In this document: positions 1 through 7,221 of the stretch, piece after piece
How positions within the stretch are numbered: position 1 is the stretch's first letter
How the letters are laid out: the number at the start of each line of letters is the position of its first letter
Source of the DNA: Lachnospiraceae bacterium
GTDB lineage: Bacteria > Bacillota > Clostridia > Lachnospirales > Lachnospiraceae
NCBI GenBank assembly: GCA_900771955.1
Contig: CAAGPW010000064.1
Coordinates: forward strand, 1 to 12,219
DNA length: 12,219 bases
Reading direction: 5' to 3'
Translations under genes and position numbers: made by a program
Notes under the pieces: model-generated
The model's input: the letters and a program-made list of their open reading frames with translations, nothing else
What the model was told of the DNA's origin: nothing
Database searches by the model: none

Positions 1-1
1 A

Positions 2-74
<73 letters not shown>

Positions 75-133
75 CCGCGACTTAATCCTACTTGCAATCC
101 TGTTTCATGACTGCTCTGCGTCACAACAATCGT

Positions 134-162
134 AGTCTACACAAATTTCGTCCAAATGTCAA
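134..162 (-). promoter_or_regulatory. Promoter of tRNA-Phe
   Basis: On the minus strand there is a perfect -35 box TTGACA (162-157), a 17-bp spacer, and a -10-like TAGACT (139-134). The predicted transcript would start near 127 and give a leader of about 50 nt before the tRNA. This is seen directly; promoter activity is inferred from the fit to the housekeeping sigma consensus. Confidence 0.75.
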
Positions 163-171
163 GTACTTGTT

Positions 172-192
172 CAAAAAAATTTTAAATTTTTG
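172..192 (-). terminator. Possible AT-only terminator after the DUF3810 gene
   Basis: A near-perfect A/T palindrome lies about 35 bp beyond the DUF3810 stop. On the minus strand an A-run pairs with a run of seven T. A stem with almost no G or C is weak, so this may be only an AT-rich spacer. It is the only terminator-like structure between the MATE-DUF3810 operon and the tRNA promoter. Confidence 0.3.
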
Positions 193-225
193 CAATTATT
201 CCTCTATCTCCTACAAATAGCCCGG

Positions 226-1428
226 TCAAAAGTCCTCTTTTGCCCCGTACCATTGCAGCAAAAGTTCCACTACACGGTTATAACTGACCATGCCGTCCGA
301 CACACCATTCAGTTTTAACGAAGCGTTGGTCAGGGTATCGGAGACACTGTCCACCGTCTCCGTATCCACCACGGCCTTTCCGTTGATTCTCTCCCATTCT
401 GCCTCCGTGACAAAGATGTTGTCTTCCTGCACCTGTTGCAATAATTGCAGCGGACGTACTGCCTCCCTGGCCGCGGCATAGCTGTCGGAATCCGCCAGCC
501 TCGTCTTATACAGATCGTTGCCCACATAATTAAGCACACTTAAGTATCCCGCATACTGAAATGTAGCATCATTCGATTCCACGCAGGCCAGAAATGCAAT
601 AAAATTCGCCTCGTCCTCATAAATATATCCCCGGATATGGGCCAGTTCATGACACATGGTAGCCGGTTTTTTCATAATGTACATAACATCATTGTAATTC
701 GCCTCCATGGAAAACGGGAAATAATAGCCGCACATGTACATCTGGCACATAAAATCCGAGAAAAACATGGGCTTCGGTCTGGGATAATAGCCATCCAGCT
801 GATCGTAAGTTTTCCCCAGACTCTGCATCACATCAATGGCTTTATCCTCCATATCCACCGCATTTCCCTGACTGTCCACACCACCGGAGTACACCACGGC
901 ACCGCTGTCATCCCGTTCCATCATCCCACTGAGTTCATTGCAATGTGTCACAATATCATTGTAGATCCGCAGCAATTCTTCTGTCCGCTCCTGCTGCGTC
1001 TGCTCTCCGGCACTTTCCTCTTCACCGCAATATTTCTCCGAAAACGTGGAACCATGATAGATCATGGTGCAGTTCAGCGTCATAATGGCAAATACGGCGA
1101 GCAATGTCCATGCAAAAAATCGAAAATAACCTTTTACGCCCCGTCTGTACTTTTCCGAGCGTCTGCACCCCGGAAATAACATGCTGCATCCCAACAGGAT
1201 CGCCACCAGCACCACCAGAAGGCCTGCCACGATCATCCATTCTCCCACGGAAAAAGGGAAGATCCCCGTAAGTCTGCCATAGGTATTGACCCAAATGGGG
1301 AAAATATAAGCAATATAAGCATCGCTGAAGCTTCTGCTGTTCCAGGCGATGACCTGAAACAGTAAAAGGACTGCAACGATGCTTACATAAATTCGAATAC
1401 TTTTCTTATACGGTCTCTTTTTCTCCAT
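226..1428 (-). CDS. DUF3810 membrane protein with HExxH zinc-protease-like motif
   Basis: The protein has 400 residues from the ATG at 1428. That start is chosen because a strong SD (AAGGAG, ending 4 nt before the ATG) overlaps the stop codon of the upstream MATE gene; the frame is open further upstream but would overlap that gene. Three hydrophobic segments lie near residues 12-29, 64-85 and 104-124, followed by a large domain. That domain carries HELAH (residues 260-264) and, ten residues on, EDEAN (271-275), which fits the HExxH...E ligand set of zinc metallopeptidases. This layout is typical of the DUF3810 family, whose substrate is not known to me. The gene is co-transcribed with the MATE pump, 8 bp apart. 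Peptidase activity is inferred from the motif only. An acidic, glutamine-rich linker (about residues 134-152) separates the membrane part from the domain. Confidence 0.9.
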   Translation of the reverse strand: MEKKRPYKKSIRIYVSIVAVLLLFQVIAWNSRSFSDAYIAYIFPIWVNTYGRLTGIFPFSVGEWMIVAGLLVVLVAILLGCSMLFPGCRRSEKYRRGVKGYFRFFAWTLLAVFAIMTLNCTMIYHGSTFSEKYCGEEESAGEQTQQERTEELLRIYNDIVTHCNELSGMMERDDSGAVVYSGGVDSQGNAVDMEDKAIDVMQSLGKTYDQLDGYYPRPKPMFFSDFMCQMYMCGYYFPFSMEANYNDVMYIMKKPATMCHELAHIRGYIYEDEANFIAFLACVESNDATFQYAGYLSVLNYVGNDLYKTRLADSDSYAAAREAVRPLQLLQQVQEDNIFVTEAEWERINGKAVVDTETVDSVSDTLTNASLKLNGVSDGMVSYNRVVELLLQWYGAKEDF

Positions 1429-1436
1429 GACGCTCC

Positions 1437-2819
1437 TTAAGCGGCATCTTCTTTTCCCACCTTGATTCTCGTCTTTTTCCAGATGCCGCAACGGTACAGC
1501 AGATACAGGATCAACGCGGAAATGCCGTTACTGATCACCACGGAGTACCAGACACTGCGCACGCCCATGTGCAGAACGCTCTCACAGAACCACAATGTCA
1601 GGAAACGGAATACCCACAGTCTGGTCACGTCGATGGCCATGGTCACTTCCGTATGGCCGGTTCCCTGGAACAGCCCCGAGGTCGTATTATATACACCGTT
1701 CGTAAAGCACCAGAATGCCATAACACTTAAAAAGTCCGCCGCCATACCCACAACTTCCGCATCCCTGGAAAAGATCCTTACAATTGCCGTGGAGATCATA
1801 TCTCTTGATAAGATCATACCACCCAGAAATAAAAATACAACCGATATCCACATGGAGAAACGGTATCCCTGTTCTGCCCGGTCCGGCTGCTTCGCCCCCA
1901 TGTTCTGTCCCACGATGGTGGCTGTTGCCGAGCCGATGGCGTTGGAGGGCAGCGTGATCAGGCCGTTGACTTTATTGCCGATACCGTATGCCGCCATGGC
2001 CTCCGTTCCATAGACAAATACATTTTTACTCATGAGCAGGAATCCCAGCTGCATAGTACTTCCGCCGATGGCGGTAGGCAGGCCGATCTTAAGGATCATG
2101 CCCAGTTTTTCCTTCTGTAAACGCATGTATTTGCGGTTCAGGCAGATATCATTCTCCTGCCTGCACAGAAGCCCGAAAGCTACCATAGCCGGAATTGCTT
2201 TCGCTAACAGCGTTGCCAGTGCCGCACCGGCGGTTCCCATATCCAGAATGATCATGAAAAACGGATCCAGGAACAGATTCAGTGTTATACCTCCCAGATT
2301 CAGAAACATGGGCCGCACCGTATCTCCCTGGGCCTGATGCACCGCGGAAAAAATATTGACCATATACAAAAAGGGCATATCCCAGATGACCACCCGCAGA
2401 TAAACTCTGGCGTAATAGGCCGTTCCGCCATCGGCTCCCAGCCAGTTCACAATAGCCGGTGTCCCCAGAAAACACAACGCAGCACAGACCACGGCAAATC
2501 CCATGGCACAGGCGAAGATCTGGTTCGCCATGGATCTGGCATCCTCTTTTTCCCCGGCACCGATATATTGGGCAATGAGAACCGCACCGGCCACCGTGAT
2601 CCCGCTGCCGAAGTTGGTAATAATATTCTGCATCGGTGTTACCAGATTGATCGCCGCCAGCTGTTCCGTACCGATCTTCCCCAGCCAATAGGTATCCGTC
2701 AGATTATACATGGTCTGTAAAAAGCTGTTGATCACCACGGGAATCGCCAGCGACAGGATCGCCCGGATCAGGTTTCCGTGCAATATAAGATCCGGATTAT
2801 ATTTTTTAACAGTTTTCAT
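1437..2819 (-). CDS. MATE family multidrug/cation efflux transporter
   Basis: The protein has 460 residues and about 12 hydrophobic segments in two homologous halves, the usual size for a MATE antiporter that exports cationic drugs or metabolites using an Na+ or H+ gradient. MATE-like stretches include IPVVINSFLQTMYNLTDTYW near the N-terminus, GAVLIAQYIGAGEKEDA (about residues 78-94), the second-half counterpart NAIGSATATIVGQNMGAKQ, and the family's FQGTGHTE stretch. I prefer the ATG at 2819 because GGGAG sits 8 nt before it; an ATG two codons upstream (2825) is only 2 nt from that SD, and a TTG further out (2834) overlaps it. It heads a two-gene unit with the DUF3810 gene. The substrate cannot be told from sequence. 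Confidence 0.95.
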   Translation of the reverse strand: MKTVKKYNPDLILHGNLIRAILSLAIPVVINSFLQTMYNLTDTYWLGKIGTEQLAAINLVTPMQNIITNFGSGITVAGAVLIAQYIGAGEKEDARSMANQIFACAMGFAVVCAALCFLGTPAIVNWLGADGGTAYYARVYLRVVIWDMPFLYMVNIFSAVHQAQGDTVRPMFLNLGGITLNLFLDPFFMIILDMGTAGAALATLLAKAIPAMVAFGLLCRQENDICLNRKYMRLQKEKLGMILKIGLPTAIGGSTMQLGFLLMSKNVFVYGTEAMAAYGIGNKVNGLITLPSNAIGSATATIVGQNMGAKQPDRAEQGYRFSMWISVVFLFLGGMILSRDMISTAIVRIFSRDAEVVGMAADFLSVMAFWCFTNGVYNTTSGLFQGTGHTEVTMAIDVTRLWVFRFLTLWFCESVLHMGVRSVWYSVVISNGISALILYLLYRCGIWKKTRIKVGKEDAA

Positions 2820-2871
2820 TGCCATCACTCCCAAAGAATTTTTGCTTATGCTCTGTCACTTTCTATGATAG

Positions 2872-2877
2872 ATTATA
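2872..2877 (-). promoter_or_regulatory. Probable -10 box for the MATE-DUF3810 unit
   Basis: A consensus TATAAT lies on the minus strand about 50 bp upstream of the MATE start, in an AT-rich stretch. No good -35 hexamer lies at 17 bp (TGGAAA there; TTGTGG at 20 bp), so the promoter may be weak or depend on an activator. The rest of 2835-2989 shows no gene. Confidence 0.45.
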
Positions 2878-2989
2878 GGTCAATTTTTCAGTACTTTCCA
2901 CAAAGTTTTTAGGGTCTTAGTATCAGAAATACTTATTTTTTATCATGGTGAAATTATCAACTGCTGTAAATTCCACACATCCCCTGCAC

Positions 2990-3027
2990 AAAAAATCCCT
3001 CCCGCGGCATACGCCTGCGGAAGGGAT
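2990..3027 (-). terminator. Rho-independent terminator of the DUF3048 gene
   Basis: On the minus strand, ATCCCT (3027-3022) pairs with AGGGAT (3000-2995), with an inner GC-rich stem (CCGC/GCGG and GGC/GCC) around a short loop, followed directly by six T. It lies 30 bp after the DUF3048 stop and separates that gene from the MATE promoter. Confidence 0.88.
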
Positions 3028-3056
3028 CTTATCCTGTAGCTCTTATTCTGTATCTA

Positions 3057-4190
3057 TTATTTGATTACAACACTGTTCCAGCCATCGGAAGGAATCAGAG
3101 AGATATAAGTCTTACCAGTGTTAACCTCGATCTCCTGACCGGTCTGCGCATCATAATAATGTGTGATGGCATTCTCAGAAGACTTGGTCCAGGTAACCTT
3201 GATAGCCTTGCCCTCGGTGATGTAGTATCCGGAACGTCCGGAATCGATAGCGTTGTAGATCAGATAGCCTTCGCCCAGATCAGCAAAGGTGGTATCCTGC
3301 AAAATAACGTTCTCGAAGGTCAGCTGAGCATTGCTGTCTGCATCCTTGTGAGCGGAACCATACTCATAGTAATCGTAAGTTCCAGTCTCTTCGTTGTACT
3401 TCAGAGTAGAACCGTTGTGCTTGAAAGGAAGTTCGATGGTCGTTGCGCTGATAGCATCGCTTCTGTCATCGAAGTTAACTCCTCCGGTTGCGAACTTGAA
3501 ATGAGGTCCCTGATAGTACTCATTGTAAGTCGTGGTGTAGTTGGAATTTGCAAAACGCTGCTGTAAGCCGTCGTAGGTCTTGCCCTTCTGGCTGTTGGTG
3601 TACTTATCATAAGTAATGTACTCGGTAAACTCGGTTGCCTTACCATTGTTGAAACGGGCAAAGCCACCGCTGAAGTTAGCGGAATAATCCTTTGCTACCC
3701 AGTCATTGATGAAGTAAGGGCCACCATCATGACACAGAACTGCGTTCCACTCTGCTGCCAGCATGAAGTTGGTAGGGCGTGCACTACGGATACTGCCCAG
3801 CTGTTCGATCTTCTCCCAGTCCTTTACCACTACCATGAAACGTGTAATTCTGTCATTCAGGGTACTGTTCATGATCTCATATACAACATCTGCATCTGCA
3901 GTACCGAAATGAGGCAGTGCAGTTCTCTCATTATCCACCATTACGGCAATGGGACGCTGATCCTTCAGATCCTCGTCGATCCACTCGTTGGTAAGCTCAC
4001 TACGGTAAGAATGCTCCGGTGCTACTTCCTCTACAGGGGCTTCCGATGCAACAGGCTCCTCTGTCTTGGTCTCGCCACCAATAGGCTCTGCTTCCACTGT
4101 CTGGATCGGAGAAACGATCGGCTCTGTATTTCCGCATCCTGTTAAAACTCCTACTGCAATCAAAATTGCTGCAAGTACTTTCTTTTTCAT
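3057..4190 (-). CDS. DUF3048 (YerB-type) secreted lipoprotein
   Basis: The protein has 377 residues. It starts with a lipoprotein signal peptide: MKKK, a hydrophobic core, and lipobox LTGC with the lipidated Cys at residue 19. A Glu/Pro/Val-rich linker follows to about residue 60. The DUF3048 core begins with QRPIAVMVDNERTALPHFG (about 78-96), DADVVYEI and LGSIRSARPTNFMLAAEW, which are hallmark stretches of YerB-like proteins. The C-terminal half (about 280-377) matches the family's beta-rich second domain. It is expected to be anchored on the outer face of the membrane; no biochemical role is established to my knowledge. The SD AAAGGAAG sits 5 nt before the ATG. It is a monocistronic unit with its own promoter and terminator. 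Confidence 0.93.
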   Translation of the reverse strand: MKKKVLAAILIAVGVLTGCGNTEPIVSPIQTVEAEPIGGETKTEEPVASEAPVEEVAPEHSYRSELTNEWIDEDLKDQRPIAVMVDNERTALPHFGTADADVVYEIMNSTLNDRITRFMVVVKDWEKIEQLGSIRSARPTNFMLAAEWNAVLCHDGGPYFINDWVAKDYSANFSGGFARFNNGKATEFTEYITYDKYTNSQKGKTYDGLQQRFANSNYTTTYNEYYQGPHFKFATGGVNFDDRSDAISATTIELPFKHNGSTLKYNEETGTYDYYEYGSAHKDADSNAQLTFENVILQDTTFADLGEGYLIYNAIDSGRSGYYITEGKAIKVTWTKSSENAITHYYDAQTGQEIEVNTGKTYISLIPSDGWNSVVIK

Positions 4191-4248
4191 GAATACTTCC
4201 TTTCATCTGTTTGTTCTAACCAGCCATTCGACCGGCGCTCTAAGATAC

Positions 4249-4278
4249 ATTGTATCCCCAAACGCCTGTCTTTGTCCA
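4249..4278 (-). promoter_or_regulatory. Promoter of the DUF3048 gene, with an overlapping palindrome
   Basis: On the minus strand, TGGACA (4278-4273), an 18-bp spacer and TACAAT (4254-4249) fit the housekeeping promoter at one mismatch per box. The -10 box lies inside the perfect 13-bp palindrome GATACATTGTATC (4244-4256), which could be an operator. About 60 bp of leader follow before the start codon. Confidence 0.55.
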
Positions 4279-4300
4279 TTCTTTCCCATGAATTAATTGT

Positions 4301-4322
4301 AGAAAAAAATGGCTTTTTTTCT
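4301..4322. terminator. A/T hairpin downstream of the DUF3783 gene
   Basis: Two perfect 9-bp arms (AGAAAAAAA and TTTTTTTCT) flank a TGGC loop, about 20 bp beyond the DUF3783 stop and upstream of the DUF3048 promoter. Read on the minus strand, the 3' arm supplies a run of seven T. It may terminate the EAL-DUF3783 transcript, but the stem has only one G-C pair. A second small dyad overlaps the DUF3783 stop (GAAAAT...ATTTTC on the minus strand). Confidence 0.4.
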
Positions 4323-4340
4323 GCATAATGCTGAAAATTC

Positions 4341-4709
4341 TTAAGATTTTCTTGAGATTGCGGCTTTCTCCCGCTGCAGCTCCAGATACAGATGCCCCAA
4401 TGTCCAGGTCCGGTTCGTGGGAGTCAGAACCGCTTTATACTCCACTGCCGCTTCCTCTCTGCGCAGCTCGAACAGAAGCTTATCCAGCCTTTTTTCCCGA
4501 AGGCCGCAGATCAGCAGCAGGCCCGGTTCCGCATCTGCCAAATCTGCCGGATCTCCTGCGGGAACCGTCCGGCCCTGTGCCAGATCCTCCAACAGACTGT
4601 CCCTGCCCGGATGCTCCAGCCTTACCATATTCAGTTTCAGACGGCTGGCGACATTTCGCACCCTGTGCGCCGCTTCATCGTCTCCATGAATCAGCAGAAT
4701 TTTTTCCAT
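4341..4709 (-). CDS. DUF3783 domain protein
   Basis: The protein has 122 residues. It begins with a short response-regulator-like strand (MEKILLIHGDDE) and ends with the conserved block of DUF3783: LLLICGLREKRLDKLLFELR (about residues 64-83) and KAVLTPTNRTWTLGHLYLEL (92-111). The role of the family is unknown to me. The gene starts 6 bp after the stop of the PAS-GGDEF-EAL gene and is probably translated by coupling: its own SD is poor (AAGG abuts the ATG; AAAAGGA is 13 nt away). Position suggests a link to second-messenger turnover, but that is inference. Confidence 0.85.
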   Translation of the reverse strand: MEKILLIHGDDEAAHRVRNVASRLKLNMVRLEHPGRDSLLEDLAQGRTVPAGDPADLADAEPGLLLICGLREKRLDKLLFELRREEAAVEYKAVLTPTNRTWTLGHLYLELQREKAAISRKS

Positions 4710-4715
4710 GCCTTG

Positions 4716-6470
4716 TTATTTATCCTTTTCTGTCGCTTTTTTCCTGACTACTTCCTCAAACTGGCCGATGGGTACCGGTCTGGAATAATAATATCCCTGA
4801 TGCCAGGTTGCCCCGAACTGCTCAATATAATCACTGACCTCTTTATTCTCGATTCCTTCGATGCAGGTCTCAGTATTGGTCCGCTTCGCATAATCCACAA
4901 TGGACTGCACCATCGCCTGATTCTGTGGCTTCTGCTGGATATTCCGGATAAAGCTCATATCTACTTTCAGTTCATCAAAGGGCAGATCCAGTGCCAGACT
5001 TAAGGAACTGTTGCCGGTTCCGAAGTCATCCAGTGCCACCTTGATCCCCTGGGCGTGGAAAAATTCCACTTCTCCCCGCAGAAAATCAATATCCAGATCT
5101 CTGCACCGCTCCGTCAGTTCCAGACAGAGTTCTTCCGGCTTTGCCCCGGTCTCTTTTAAAATACTCATCACGGCAGACCGGAACTCTCTGCGCTCCAGCT
5201 GTGCGGCCGCAACGTTGACGTTGACGAAAAATCCCGGCACTTCCTCACGAAGCTTCTGCACATCCGTCAGTGCCGTCCGCAGGATCCAGTTGCCCAGATC
5301 AAAGATGCAGGGATCCTGTTCCAGCCATTCCATAAACATGCCGGGAGATACCAGCCCATAGGGCTCCAGTTCCCAGCGGATCAACGCTTCCATGCCACGG
5401 ATCTTCCCTGTCTGTGTGTCTGCAATCGGCTGATAGAACATACGGAAGCCCTCAAAATTATGGGTAGCGCACTGATGGATGATTCCGATCAGTTCGAACT
5501 GGTTCTCATCACTGCCGCAGACCTCATCGTTGAAAATAACCAGTTCCCCGTGATGCTCGCTGCGGGAATGATTCAGTGCGTAGGTCAGCCGGCTGCGGAT
5601 GGCATTGGTCTCCTTCATATAAGGCTCAATGAAAATAGAACCCCCGGATATTTTCAACGGGATTCTTTTTCCTTCCACCGCCATATTTTCAAAAGCTTCC
5701 ACAATGCGGTCATATATCTGGTGTAATTCTTCTCTTGTGATCGTTTTAAAGCTGATAACGAATTTCGCTCCGGAGAGGCGATATACATAACCTCTTCCCC
5801 GCAACAGACGGATCAGCTCCTGTGCCGCGCAGTTCAGGATCTTATCGGAAAATGCCGCTCCGTACATGACATTGATATGGCTGAACTGATCCAGTCCCAG
5901 CTTCAGCAATGCTGCCTGTCTGTTATCCTCCAGGAATTCTTCGATCTCCCGGTTCAGCGCCGGTTCCGTATGCAGTCCCGTGGTGGCATCCACTTCGTCG
6001 GAGATACCGTAATTGCTATATCGGATCACAATGACAAAAGGCTTCCCTTCCCCGTCATATAACATTTTTGCCATAGCGCTGATCCGGTTATACGTGCTGC
6101 CGTCCTGGATCCGGTATTCCCAGGGCTCATCCAGATGTTCCCCGGCCACTCTCTCCCGGAATCCTCTGCGGAACTCGTCGAGATCATCCGGATGCACCGG
6201 CTTCTTGGATTTCTCCGTTCCCCGGATAGTATAATTTTCCTTCAATCCAAAATAATCCATAGCCTTCTCAGACCACCATGTTACGCCGGTCCGCAGATTG
6301 GTTATGGATATATATGATTTTTTGGACAGCGACGTAATCGCTTTTACAATATCCGGAAAACGGATATCCACCTCTGTCCAAAATTTCTGTTCATCGTATC
6401 CGTTTGTACTCTTGTCTTTCGTAAAGGCCCCCTCCTGGCATTTTCTTCCTGTATGCCCACAGCCTGACAC
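4716..6470 (-). CDS. PAS-GGDEF-EAL protein; degenerate cyclase, probably active c-di-GMP phosphodiesterase
   Basis: The frame from the GTG at 6470 gives 584 residues and no membrane segment. A PAS-like sensor (about 50-150, with HPDDLDEF) is followed by a GGDEF domain (about 157-315) whose signature is SGAKF at 233-237, so cyclase activity should be lost. The EAL domain (about 341-575) keeps the usual metal and catalytic residues: E361 in EALIRW, N419, E451 in LELTE, D481-D482 in DDFGTG, K502, E538/E541 in IEGIEN, and Q558 in HQGYYYSRP. It should hydrolyse c-di-GMP to pGpG, possibly tuned by the PAS or the dead GGDEF domain. The GTG has no SD; the well-placed ATG at 6441 is one frame off (see findings), so residues 1-20 or so are uncertain. 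The DUF3783 gene follows in the same unit. Confidence 0.9.
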   Translation of the reverse strand: MSGCGHTGRKCQEGAFTKDKSTNGYDEQKFWTEVDIRFPDIVKAITSLSKKSYISITNLRTGVTWWSEKAMDYFGLKENYTIRGTEKSKKPVHPDDLDEFRRGFRERVAGEHLDEPWEYRIQDGSTYNRISAMAKMLYDGEGKPFVIVIRYSNYGISDEVDATTGLHTEPALNREIEEFLEDNRQAALLKLGLDQFSHINVMYGAAFSDKILNCAAQELIRLLRGRGYVYRLSGAKFVISFKTITREELHQIYDRIVEAFENMAVEGKRIPLKISGGSIFIEPYMKETNAIRSRLTYALNHSRSEHHGELVIFNDEVCGSDENQFELIGIIHQCATHNFEGFRMFYQPIADTQTGKIRGMEALIRWELEPYGLVSPGMFMEWLEQDPCIFDLGNWILRTALTDVQKLREEVPGFFVNVNVAAAQLERREFRSAVMSILKETGAKPEELCLELTERCRDLDIDFLRGEVEFFHAQGIKVALDDFGTGNSSLSLALDLPFDELKVDMSFIRNIQQKPQNQAMVQSIVDYAKRTNTETCIEGIENKEVSDYIEQFGATWHQGYYYSRPVPIGQFEEVVRKKATEKDK

Positions 6471-6501
6471 CTAAATTAGGATTCACATTTATTTACTATG
6501 G

Positions 6502-6510
6502 ATTATAGCA
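6502..6510 (-). promoter_or_regulatory. Extended -10 promoter of the EAL-DUF3783 unit
   Basis: The minus strand reads TGCTATAAT, an extended -10 (TGn) joined to a perfect TATAAT. No clear -35 is present, which extended -10 promoters can do without. It lies in the left arm of the inverted-repeat element, so that element may supply or control the promoter. Confidence 0.5.
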
Positions 6511-6611
6511 TGATTCGCACCTTTGGTGCTTACCGTTGCTTCGCAACTATCATGATCAAATTCGCCGTTCGCCAATATGCAAGCATATTGGCTCACTTGC
6601 GCTCATTATAA
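6503..6611. repeat. Structured inverted-repeat element (REP- or MITE-like)
   Basis: About 110 bp with imperfect inverted ends (TTATAGCATGATTCGCA on the left; TTATAATGAGCGCAAG as the reverse complement of the right). Inside are three perfect hairpins in a row: GCACC-TTT-GGTGC (6517-6529), GTTGC-TTC-GCAAC (6535-6547), and 10-bp arms GCCAATATGC/GCATATTGGC around AA (6571-6592). No open frame of note crosses it. It fills most of the gap between the divergent EAL and MarR units. Structure is seen directly; that it is a repeated mobile element is inference. Confidence 0.55.
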
Positions 6612-6677
6612 CATATCATGGAAACGTTTACGATAGGATATTTTATGTAAATTTTCTATAAAATACTGCCTTTTTGG

Positions 6678-6706
6678 TTGACTTTCCAGATTTTCTGTAA
6701 TACGAT
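6678..6706 (+). promoter_or_regulatory. Promoter of the MarR-TSUP operon
   Basis: TTGACT (6678-6683), a 17-bp spacer and TACGAT (6701-6706) match the housekeeping promoter at 5/6 and 4/6. The predicted start is near 6713, giving a leader of about 73 nt. Confidence 0.7.
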
Positions 6707-6723
6707 AGCCTAAGTTTCATTAT

Positions 6724-6735
6724 TTCAAATTTGAA
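6724..6735. promoter_or_regulatory. Candidate MarR operator
   Basis: A perfect 12-bp palindrome, TTCAAATTTGAA, lies about 11-22 bp after the predicted transcription start of the operon encoding a MarR regulator. It sits inside a longer imperfect dyad of about 26 bp. MarR dimers commonly bind such AT-rich palindromes over or just after their own promoter, so autorepression is a reasonable inference. Confidence 0.55.
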
Positions 6736-6785
6736 CTATTCACTTTTGTATTATTTATACACACTCGCAGAAAGGAGCAGACACC

Positions 6786-7220
6786 GTGAATTCCAATATC
6801 GAGTTTATCCAGAAATTCAATCTGGCCTATAACGCCATGTGCAAACCGCTGTGTCAGCAGTTAAAGCTGCCGCAGACGGCTTTCGACATCCTCATGTTCT
6901 TTGGCAACAATCCGGAATACCGGACCGCCAGCGATGTGGTGGAGGTTCGCAGGATCAAAGCCAACCTCGTCTCCGTCAATGTGGACAAGCTGGTGCGGGA
7001 GGGCTATCTGGAACGCAGGGAGGCACCGGATGACCGCCGCAAGACGCTGCTGTTCTGTACGGAAAAAGCTCAGGATGTCATCGAAAAGGGCTGTATGATA
7101 CAGAGTATTTTCAAGGATACTCTCATGGATGGCACCGATGAGCACAGCAAAGAGATCTTTTTCTATATGCTCCATGTCATGGAGAAAAATATGGACAATA
7201 TCCTGAAAGGAGAAAAATAA
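6786..7220 (+). CDS. MarR family transcriptional regulator
   Basis: The protein has 144 residues, the normal MarR length. A winged helix-turn-helix spans about residues 28-95: the helix region includes RTASDVVEVRRIKANLVSVNVDKLVREGYL and the wing carries APDDRRKTLLF with the typical D-R-R. Flanking N- and C-terminal helices would form the dimer interface. It starts at GTG (6786), backed by AAAGGAG 8 nt upstream. The exporter gene follows one base after its stop, so the regulator most likely controls the exporter and itself in response to a small ligand. The ligand cannot be read from the sequence. Confidence 0.93.
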   Translation: MNSNIEFIQKFNLAYNAMCKPLCQQLKLPQTAFDILMFFGNNPEYRTASDVVEVRRIKANLVSVNVDKLVREGYLERREAPDDRRKTLLFCTEKAQDVIEKGCMIQSIFKDTLMDGTDEHSKEIFFYMLHVMEKNMDNILKGEK

Positions 7221-7221
7221 A

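Noticed and set aside
637..1179. Plus-strand open frame of 180 codons opposite the DUF3810 gene
   Set aside because: No recognisable domain or start signal; the minus-strand frame holds a clear HELAH protein.
4392..5003. Plus-strand open frame of 203 codons
   Set aside because: It crosses the boundary of two recognised minus-strand genes (DUF3783 and EAL) and has no motif of its own.
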